Assembly (NCBI GenBank): GCA_018700895.1
Contig: JABIUV010000003.1
Span: forward strand, 1 to 45,708
Reading direction: 5' to 3'
DNA from: Bacteroidota bacterium
Lineage (GTDB): Bacteria > Bacteroidota > Bacteroidia > NS11-12g > UBA9320
DNA length: 45,708 nt
Shown here: positions 40,145 through 45,708 of the stretch, one piece after another
Position numbering within the stretch: the first letter of the stretch is position 1
How the letters are laid out: every line of letters starts with the position of its first letter
Made by a program: the position numbers and the translations under genes
Notes under the pieces: generated by a model
The model's database searches: none
What the model saw: the letters and a program-made list of their open reading frames with translations, nothing else
Told to the model about the DNA's origin: nothing

Positions 40145-41323
40145 GTGAAAATTTACCCCTTCAAAGCATTACGGCCAACCTCCGATTTCGTAGGTATGGT
40201 CACTTCCAAATCCACAGATTTCCCTGATAAAGAGGATTTGGTACACGAATTACGAGTAAATGCCTTTACGTTTCATCACGTGACTAAGAGTCACTTAAGT
40301 TATATAGGTGCTTTTCAAGAACCCGAAAAGTTTCTTCCCTTTGCTGCTCATTATCTTCAGGAAATGAAAAAGAAGGGTGCACTTATTAAGGAGGAGCAAG
40401 ATTCACTTTACATATACGAACAAACGCGTAAAGATGGACGACAGTTCAAAGGCATTATAGCTTTGTGTTCTGTCTCGGATTATACTAATAATAAAATTAA
40501 AAAACACGAAGAGATTCGTACCAATAGATTAAAATATCTAGTCGAACTATTCAAAACTACAAAGGTGATGGGAGAACCTACATTACTCACATATCAAGGT
40601 GATTTACCTATGGATAATCTCTATGGTGACGAGATTCTTTCCTTTATGAGTGTTGACGAAAAAAAACACAAGATCACTCGCCTTAGTTCAGAGGTTGACA
40701 TAGCTAAAATTCAATCTTACATGAATCAAATCGAATCATTTTATATTGCGGATGGTCACCATAGATCTGCTTCTAATGCGGTTTTTCATCAAAATAATCC
40801 AAGCTTCAATAATGATAAATTAATGTGTTTTATTCTTCCAGAGAACCAATTGGAGATTAAGCCATTTCATCGTTTAATTAAGTCCTCTGGCATTACAGTA
40901 GCTGAAGTGATACATAAACTTTCAGAAAAGTTCACCGTAACAAAATCTGCAAAATCACTGTACTCACTAGAAAATGAGAGAGACCTTGGAGTTTATATGG
41001 ATAAACAATGGTACAAGGTAAGGTACACAAAGGATAGTACCCTGTTAGATGTGCAAATAATAGAGGAGTATATAGTTAAGTATATTTTTGGCATTGCTGA
41101 TAGTAGAACAAATAGCCAAATTTCCTTCCATCCTCATACGTCAGGAGAGGATACATTGGTTAACTTAATAAACGATGGAATGTACACCCTTGCTATTACT
41201 AACCGAGCTTCTCAGTTTGAAGATGTGAGAATGGTATCCGATAAGCAAATGACTTTGCCTCCTAAAAGCACCTATATAGAACCTAAGCTTCGTGCTGGAA
41301 TGATCATACAAGATTTTAGTTAA
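40145..41323 (+). CDS. DUF1015-family protein
   Basis: A 392-residue protein of the DUF1015 family. Signatures are IYPFKALRPTSDF at the N-terminus, the ESFYIADGHHRSASN motif, PFHRLIKS, and a late HPHTSGEDTLVNLIN segment. The start is GTG (40145), nine bases after the serA stop. In Bacteroidota this family is commonly third in the serC-serA cluster, which suggests a part in serine synthesis or its regulation. No activity is proven. A terminator follows 20 bases after its stop. Confidence 0.92.
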   Translation: MKIYPFKALRPTSDFVGMVTSKSTDFPDKEDLVHELRVNAFTFHHVTKSHLSYIGAFQEPEKFLPFAAHYLQEMKKKGALIKEEQDSLYIYEQTRKDGRQFKGIIALCSVSDYTNNKIKKHEEIRTNRLKYLVELFKTTKVMGEPTLLTYQGDLPMDNLYGDEILSFMSVDEKKHKITRLSSEVDIAKIQSYMNQIESFYIADGHHRSASNAVFHQNNPSFNNDKLMCFILPENQLEIKPFHRLIKSSGITVAEVIHKLSEKFTVTKSAKSLYSLENERDLGVYMDKQWYKVRYTKDSTLLDVQIIEEYIVKYIFGIADSRTNSQISFHPHTSGEDTLVNLINDGMYTLAITNRASQFEDVRMVSDKQMTLPPKSTYIEPKLRAGMIIQDFS

Positions 41324-41342
41324 TCAAAACTTATCATAATAG

Positions 41343-41376
41343 AAAGGGGGATAATCGCTAAAATTATCCCCCTTTT
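41343..41376 (+). terminator. Rho-independent terminator of the serC operon
   Basis: AAAGGGGGATAAT (41343-41355) pairs perfectly with ATTATCCCCCTTT (41363-41375) around CGCTAAA. T4 and a T-rich stretch follow. It separates this operon from the convergent membrane-protein gene. Confidence 0.92.
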
Positions 41377-41402
41377 CTTGTTTCTTTTGTGTGCTAATAA
41401 TA

Positions 41403-41948
41403 TTAGCTAACTTTAGAGAATTCTACTTTTCTCTTTGTAACGACGTGGTACACACCGTATATAATGCTACTAAAGATAATTTGACTCAGTAATGTCGCTC
41501 TAAAGAATGGTAATCCCATTTTATAAGAAGTGATCAAACCCGTTATGTCTTTGGAGTACTCAGGCATCATAAGCCAAGAACCCGCATTAGTTATCAAGAA
41601 GAATGCTACTGCTGCAATAAAACTCCCCAATAGTGTAGAACTTACAGAGAGTCTTTTAGTTAGTAATACACCGATACCAATCGTTATGCCAAAGGATAGA
41701 TAAACAAAGACAGAATACGAACTAAGAAAGTAGTCGCTATGAATAGGAGAGGAGAGGCCTAGTGCGAAGTCTCCAAGAATTATAAGTGCAAAAGGAACTA
41801 TCCAAGCTATCATTTTGCGACCCAAAATCATCCCACTCATTAATGCGATGGCTCCAACGGGGTTGAAATTAGGTATATTAAAGAATACACGTACAGATAC
41901 CAGAGCAATTAGTATCAATACAAGGGCGATTAAATCTGTTTTTTTCAT
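41403..41948 (-). CDS. DUF6580-like integral membrane protein
   Basis: A 181-residue protein with five or six hydrophobic helices. It begins MKKTDLIALVLILIALVSVR, then NFNPVGAIALMSGMILG with the conserved NPxGAxAL motif, and later FITNAGSWLMMPEYSKDITG, both seen in DUF6580 and ECF-transporter S-component-like proteins. A vitamin or metal uptake role is plausible but unproven. No riboswitch is seen upstream. It is divergent from the HTH regulator, whose operator-like repeats partly lie in the shared spacer. Confidence 0.75.
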   Translation of the reverse strand: MKKTDLIALVLILIALVSVRVFFNIPNFNPVGAIALMSGMILGRKMIAWIVPFALIILGDFALGLSSPIHSDYFLSSYSVFVYLSFGITIGIGVLLTKRLSVSSTLLGSFIAAVAFFLITNAGSWLMMPEYSKDITGLITSYKMGLPFFRATLLSQIIFSSIIYGVYHVVTKRKVEFSKVS

Positions 41949-42019
41949 TTCTAAGGCTTTATACCTACAAATAAATAACCTTTAACACAAAGTAGTTAAG
42001 GACATTTTGTCAGGATATA

Positions 42020-42173
42020 CACAATTGTTAAAGAAACATACTCATAATCCTATTAATGAGAGAGTTACATCAAATACTTCAATTAAAATATACACCTAAT
42101 TGATGATGCAAGATTTAACTTGTTTAACAATTGTTGATTTAACATTTGTTAATACGCTTTACATTTGTTAACA
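42020..42173. promoter_or_regulatory. AACAnTTGTT operator-like repeats and promoter of the HTH gene
   Basis: Four related sites are seen: ACAATTGTTA at 42021, TTTAACAATTGTTGA at about 42123, TTTAACATTTGTTAA at about 42138 and TTTACATTTGTTAAC at about 42158. The last contains a perfect TACATTTG promoter box (42160-42167), eight bases before the ATG at 42176. Spacings of 15 and 20 bases between the last three suggest a regulator array, perhaps autoregulatory. Confidence 0.55.
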
Positions 42174-42175
42174 CA

Positions 42176-42523
42176 ATGAACATTAACCAACGCGTAAATC
42201 TCATTATTGAAAAACTGAGTTCGTCTAAAACAGCATTTTCACAAGCAACAGGAATAAGCACGGTGATACTATCTCATATAAACAGTGGTAGAAATAAGGT
42301 AAGCTTGTCGGCATGTGAGTCCATCTTGAAAACCTACCCAACAATCAACGCAGAATGGTTACTTCTTGGCGTAGGGAGTATGTATAAAACTGGTCATACA
42401 AGTTCTGAAATAGAACGCCTGAAGAATGCGATAGATCAATTAGAAGAAGAAGTAAGTAGATATCAGATATCCTTAACTACTAAGGTTAGGTTTCTTAAGG
42501 AGGAAATAAAAAAAATGCGGTAA
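42176..42523 (+). CDS. Small Cro/CI-type helix-turn-helix regulator
   Basis: A 115-residue DNA-binding protein. The frame extends ten codons upstream, but through the promoter, so I use the ATG at 42176. Residues about 5-60 form an HTH: QRVNLIIEKLSSSKTAFSQA, then TGISTVILSHINSGRNKVS as the recognition helix region, then CESILKTYPTINAEWLLLGVG, a CI-repressor-type signature. The C-terminus (about 78-115) is a coiled coil, IERLKNAIDQLEEEVSRYQ, that should dimerise it. There is no peptidase domain, so it is not a LexA-type repressor. Likely targets are the repeats at its own promoter and the divergent gene. Confidence 0.85.
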   Translation: MNINQRVNLIIEKLSSSKTAFSQATGISTVILSHINSGRNKVSLSACESILKTYPTINAEWLLLGVGSMYKTGHTSSEIERLKNAIDQLEEEVSRYQISLTTKVRFLKEEIKKMR

Positions 42524-42570
42524 TTGCGATTCTATATTATTCACTAAGTACTACCTTTTGTATTATAATA

Positions 42571-43164
42571 CTAAGGACGATTGTTAATTTCGTCACGTAT
42601 AACCGCAGCTCGGTCATAGTCTTCTACTTGTATTGCTTTTTCGAGTTCTCGGTTTAGTTCGGCAATACTCATTGTTGTTAGTGAATTTGTTTTGATGGGT
42701 TTGATTTTTTCTTCGGCGATGTGCTCTGGCTCATCTAGGTCGTGTTCTTCGGCCTCGTATTCTACACCTGCATCATCTAGGATATTTTTATAAGTATAAA
42801 TGTCACAGTTAGCTCTGAGTGCCAGTGCGATGGCATCACTTGTACGAGAATCCATGATATGCTCCTCGCCGTTCTGCATTGTGATGAGCTTAGCGTAAAA
42901 AACACCCTCTGATAACTTATCAATAATTACTTCGATGATGGTAATACCAAACTGGCTAAGTGTTTCATACATCAAGTCATGTGTTAACGGACGTTGAGGT
43001 TTAAGTCCTTCTATAACTAATGCGATAGATTGGGCTTCATAACTTCCTATTACTACAGGAAGTTTTAGATTACCTTCCTCTTCACCAAGAATAAGTGTAT
43101 AGCTATTGCGTTGAGAATGACCCGCTGTGAGGCCAATTATATTTAGTTGAATTTTTTCGCCCAT
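42571..43164 (-). CDS. Bifunctional nuclease (DUF151) family protein with C-terminal UVR motif
   Basis: A 197-residue protein. The BFN/DUF151 domain (about 1-135) has KLPVVIGSYEAQSIALVIEG, the THDLMYETL helix and DSRTSDAIALALR. Relatives have DNase and RNase activity in vitro. A linker (AEEHDLDEPEHIAEEK) leads to a UVR motif at about 165-195, LNRELEKAIQVEDYDRAAVI, as in UvrB, UvrC and McsA. This two-domain form is common in Bacteroidota. It starts 20 bases after the etfA stop on the same strand and is probably read from the etfBA promoter. Confidence 0.9.
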   Translation of the reverse strand: MGEKIQLNIIGLTAGHSQRNSYTLILGEEEGNLKLPVVIGSYEAQSIALVIEGLKPQRPLTHDLMYETLSQFGITIIEVIIDKLSEGVFYAKLITMQNGEEHIMDSRTSDAIALALRANCDIYTYKNILDDAGVEYEAEEHDLDEPEHIAEEKIKPIKTNSLTTMSIAELNRELEKAIQVEDYDRAAVIRDEINNRP

Positions 43165-43183
43165 AGGGAAAAGTAGCTCTATG

Positions 43184-44140
43184 CTATATGCCTTTTACTT
43201 CTTTAACGCGTTTCAGTAATCTAGGTAGTACTTCGAAGGCATCTCCTACGATTCCATAATCAGCAGCTTTGAAGAATGGAGCTTCTGGATCAGTATTGAT
43301 TACACAAATAACTTTACTGCTTCCTACCCCTGCTAAGTGTTGTATTGCACCAGATATTCCAGCTGCGATATAAAGATTTGGCTTTATGGTTATTCCTGTT
43401 TGTCCTACGTGTTCACTATGCGGTCTCCACTCCATATCACTTACAGGTTTGCTACAGGCAGTAGCAGCACCTAATGCATTTGCTAAGTCCTCCACCATAT
43501 GCCAATTTTCAGCCCCTTTGAGTCCTCTACCTGCAGATACTACAAGTTCTGCCTCGGTCAATGGAATCTTACCTGTTTCTTTGTGAGTGGAAACTATCGT
43601 GGTGTTTGCACTTGCACTACCAACCTGCTGTTCAGTAGTCGATACCTCTGTTCCGTTTTCTTCTATTTTGTAGGAGTTCGGAATTATAGAAAGTACCTTT
43701 TTGTTTGCTGTTAGTTCTACGTGAGCTATCGCCTTACTAGAGAAAGCTGTTTTCTTAACTGTAAATGCACCTTCCGTTTCGGCTATATCTACAATACCTG
43801 TTACCAATGCTGCATCTTGCTTTACTGCTAGTAGTGGTGCAATAGATTTACCATTGTACGTTTGAGAAATAACAAATACGTCTCCACTATTATTATTCGC
43901 TAGGGTGCTAATAGTATTAGCAAAAGTTTGTGGGTTGAAAGAACTTAATGAATTATCCGTACAATGTATATGTACATCTGCACCATACGTTCCAAGATTT
44001 TGAGGACCTACGGTTCCCATTGAGATTGCAATAGTGCTAGTTCCTAATTTATTTGCTAAGTCTTTACCATAAGTTATGGCTTCTAGACTTGATTTTTTGT
44101 ATGTGTTGTTATCGCTTTCTGCGTATATGATTACTGCCAT
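43184..44140 (-). CDS. etfA: Electron transfer flavoprotein alpha subunit
   Basis: A 318-residue subunit of the ETF heterodimer, which carries electrons from acyl-CoA dehydrogenases to the respiratory chain. The N-terminal domain is Rossmann-like. The C-terminal FAD-binding domain has VVSAGRGLKGAENWHMVEDL, then GATACSKPVSD, the HVGQTGITIKPNLYIAAGIS segment, GAIQHLAG and NTDPEAPFFKAADYGIVGD, all diagnostic. It is complete and starts four bases after etfB, in the usual etfB-etfA order. Confidence 0.98.
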   Translation of the reverse strand: MAVIIYAESDNNTYKKSSLEAITYGKDLANKLGTSTIAISMGTVGPQNLGTYGADVHIHCTDNSLSSFNPQTFANTISTLANNNSGDVFVISQTYNGKSIAPLLAVKQDAALVTGIVDIAETEGAFTVKKTAFSSKAIAHVELTANKKVLSIIPNSYKIEENGTEVSTTEQQVGSASANTTIVSTHKETGKIPLTEAELVVSAGRGLKGAENWHMVEDLANALGAATACSKPVSDMEWRPHSEHVGQTGITIKPNLYIAAGISGAIQHLAGVGSSKVICVINTDPEAPFFKAADYGIVGDAFEVLPRLLKRVKEVKGI

Positions 44141-44144
44141 GGTC

Positions 44145-44876
44145 TTAAAATAGTTTTTCTTCGTTATGTAATATATCTATTAGCTGCTCAGCGTTCTCCG
44201 CATCTATCATTTTCACACCGCTCTTGGCTGGAGGAAGTTCGTATTTACTTACCTTGGTGTAATCATACTTATCTGTAGCAGCTACAACATTTAGGGGTTT
44301 GCTTCGAGCCATCATAATCCCTCTCATATTAGGAATACGTGGTTCACAGAGATCTTTCTGGGCACTTATTACACAAGGCAAACTAGACTTTACCACCTCA
44401 CGACCACCATCTATATCTCTACTCGCTACTACTTCGTTGTTTTCCAAGTCTATCTGAGTCGCCACATTTATCAGAGGCCATTGCAGCATCTCTGCAACTA
44501 AGCCTTGCACTTGTCCGCCGTTGTAGTCTATGGATTCTCTTCCTGTAAACACCAAATCATATTCTTTTGCTTGTTCGGCAATTTGAGCTGCTACGTACAT
44601 TCCGTCTTTTGGAGAAGCATCTACGCGTATAGCATCCGTTGCACCCATAGCTAAAGCTTTTCTTATGATAGGGTCTGTATCTGCTTCCCCAATAGTGATT
44701 ACCGTTACACTTCCGCCGGTTGTTTCGGTAAGTTCTAAAGCTCGAGTAAGTGATAATTCATCGTAAGGATTCATAATAAACTGAACGCCTGATCTGTTAA
44801 ATACGGTATCATTATCGGTAAAAGTGATTTTAGTCGTAGTATCAGGCACTACACTTACACAAACTAATATTTTCAT
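44145..44876 (-). CDS. etfB: Electron transfer flavoprotein beta subunit
   Basis: A 243-residue subunit that binds AMP and pairs with EtfA. Family motifs are MNPYDELSLTRALEL, KALAMGATDAIRVD, GRESIDYNGGQVQGLVAEML, ASRDIDGGREVVKSSLPCV and RIPNMRGIMMARSKPL. It begins the etfB-etfA-DUF151 run. A TATTTTTG box (44913-44906) lies 29 bases upstream, in the spacer with the divergent TPR gene. Confidence 0.98.
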   Translation of the reverse strand: MKILVCVSVVPDTTTKITFTDNDTVFNRSGVQFIMNPYDELSLTRALELTETTGGSVTVITIGEADTDPIIRKALAMGATDAIRVDASPKDGMYVAAQIAEQAKEYDLVFTGRESIDYNGGQVQGLVAEMLQWPLINVATQIDLENNEVVASRDIDGGREVVKSSLPCVISAQKDLCEPRIPNMRGIMMARSKPLNVVAATDKYDYTKVSKYELPPAKSGVKMIDAENAEQLIDILHNEEKLF

Positions 44877-44905
44877 TCTAAAAAAGATGTATTAAAATTG
44901 AAGCA

Positions 44906-44913
44906 CAAAAATA
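44906..44913 (-). promoter_or_regulatory. -7 box for etfBA
   Basis: TATTTTTG (read 44913 to 44906) is a perfect TAnnTTTG match, 29 bases before the etfB ATG. Confidence 0.55.
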
Positions 44914-44933
44914 GGTGTAAATTAGCTAAATCA

Positions 44934-45254
44934 ATGTCGTTCACTAGTAGAATAGAGCAAATTAAAATCTTTTTAAATGATACTCCTGATGACCCTTTTT
45001 TGATATACGCTCTAGCGACAGAACACACAGCAGCAAAGAATGATGATGAGGCATTGGCCTTATACCTCAAGTTGGTTTCAAAACATCCTAATTATTCAGC
45101 TACTTATTATCACTTGGGAAAGTTATATGAACGCATAGGAGAAGATGATAAAGCTGAAGAGACTTATGCAAAAGGAATGGAAATAACCAAGGCTAATGAT
45201 GAAAAGCACGCGTATGGCGAACTTAGAGGTGCTTTTGAGGAATTGACTTTTTAG
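44934..45254 (+). CDS. Small TPR protein
   Basis: A 106-residue soluble protein from the ATG at 44934. The frame is open 12 codons upstream, but only into the etfB promoter region, from a TTG. It contains about two TPR units: FLIYALATEHTAAKNDDEAL and YSATYYHLGKLYERIGEDDK, then AEETYAKGME. It ends with an acidic ELRGAFEELTF tail. It probably mediates a protein contact. No partner is known. A PaaI-type thioesterase gene starts 24 bases downstream on the same strand. Confidence 0.8.
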   Translation: MSFTSRIEQIKIFLNDTPDDPFLIYALATEHTAAKNDDEALALYLKLVSKHPNYSATYYHLGKLYERIGEDDKAEETYAKGMEITKANDEKHAYGELRGAFEELTF

Positions 45255-45278
45255 ATAGTGTCTCAAGTAACAAGAAGT

Positions 45279-45708
45279 ATGACAATGGAATTTCAACCAA
45301 AGAACCCAGATTTTAAAAATAATATCATAGAACTCCTGGACGGGCAATATTTTATGCACTTGATGGGTTTTGACCTAACTGAAATATCAGCTGGCAAAAT
45401 TATAGGTGAAATGTGCATAGAGCAAAAGCACCTCCAACAGTTTGGTTTTGTGCACGGTGGTGTAACTGCAACCATCCTCGACATTACAATGGGATTTGCT
45501 GCATACACACTTATGCCCATAGATAAAGGCGTAGTTACTGCTAATATAAGTGTAGACTACCTAAACCCGGGTGATGGAGATAAAATAATTGCCGAAGGAT
45601 ACGTTGAAAAACCTGGAGATAAGATGGTATTTACCAGTGGTAAAGTGTACATAGAAAATAAAGGGGGTCGTAAGCAGATTGCTTCGGCTAGAGCGGTTAT
45701 GGCGGTGA
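45279..45708 (+). CDS. PaaI-type hotdog thioesterase (3' end outside the window)
   Basis: 143 codons are seen before the window ends, with no stop codon reached, so the gene is partial. It may start at this ATG or at the ATG two codons later. It is a hotdog-fold acyl-CoA thioesterase: LLDGQYFMHLMGFDLTEISA, the catalytic region QFGFVHGGVTATILDITMGF with the HGG motif, TANISVDYLNPGDGDKIIAE, and a VYIENKGGRKQIASARAV strand. The substrate is probably an aromatic or short acyl-CoA. The nearby etfBA could be a metabolic link, but they are on the opposite strand. Confidence 0.9.
   Translation, partial: MTMEFQPKNPDFKNNIIELLDGQYFMHLMGFDLTEISAGKIIGEMCIEQKHLQQFGFVHGGVTATILDITMGFAAYTLMPIDKGVVTANISVDYLNPGDGDKIIAEGYVEKPGDKMVFTSGKVYIENKGGRKQIASARAVMAV

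Noticed and set aside
41949-42175. A cobalamin or other riboswitch upstream of the DUF6580-like gene
   Set aside because: No conserved riboswitch boxes such as the B12-box were visible. The region is explained by TTGTT-type repeats and promoters.

Overview
The window is a chromosomal, mostly housekeeping segment from a member of the Bacteroidota. The evidence is the gene repertoire (DUF1573, DUF4296, DUF4399 and DUF6580 proteins, serC-serA-DUF1015, a two-lobe M16 protease, MutS2, a DUF151/UVR nuclease), low-to-moderate GC, near-absence of Shine-Dalgarno sequences, and a recurrent TAnnTTTG / TAnnTTCG promoter box just upstream of starts. Genus cannot be set from the sequence. I see no prophage, CRISPR array, insertion sequence or defence island.

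Layout. 1-7.2 kb: a decayed secreted-protein gene with two in-frame stops, an HtrA-type protease and a DUF1573 protein on the minus strand; then ruvB and queG; a remnant of a LytTR DNA-binding domain; cinA; and a small acidic conserved gene. 7.3-16 kb: an outer-membrane barrel protein, prfB with its programmed +1 frameshift, an OmpA-type lipoprotein, a TM2-domain gene split by a frameshift at an A8 run, a helical-repeat protein, ddl, an amidohydrolase and two unknown genes. 16-25 kb: an exopolyphosphatase-like gene, tRNA-Arg(ACG), a 1010-residue TPR protein, tRNA-His(GTG), a DUF4399 lipoprotein, a decayed outer-membrane protein gene and an M16 metalloprotease. 25-38 kb: glycosyltransferase, LptF/LptG-type permease, TPR protein, valS, rplS, rplU-rpmA followed by a duplicated structured RNA element, yggS divergent from a DUF4296 lipoprotein gene, mutS2 with a coupled 57-codon membrane gene, tRNA-Ser(TGA) and a YihY-type membrane protein. 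38-45.7 kb: serC-serA-DUF1015, a DUF6580 membrane protein, a small HTH regulator, the etfB-etfA-DUF151 run, a TPR gene and a PaaI-type thioesterase cut by the window end.

How the genes work together. Translation is the strongest theme: prfB, valS, rplS, rplU, rpmA, queG and three tRNAs. Others are DNA repair and recombination (ruvB, mutS2), envelope biogenesis and quality control (HtrA, ddl, LptF/G-like, OmpA-like, M16), serine synthesis (serC, serA) and electron transfer (etfAB).

The most notable observations are a direct duplication downstream of rpmA whose hairpins carry paired, structure-preserving substitutions; the split TM2 gene; the prfB recoding site with an unusual stimulator; promoter boxes so close to starts that several mRNAs are probably leaderless; an AACAnTTGTT operator-like cluster on the HTH gene promoter; and several gene remnants. 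No clearly new multi-gene system was found. All start choices, promoters and RNA structures were judged by eye.
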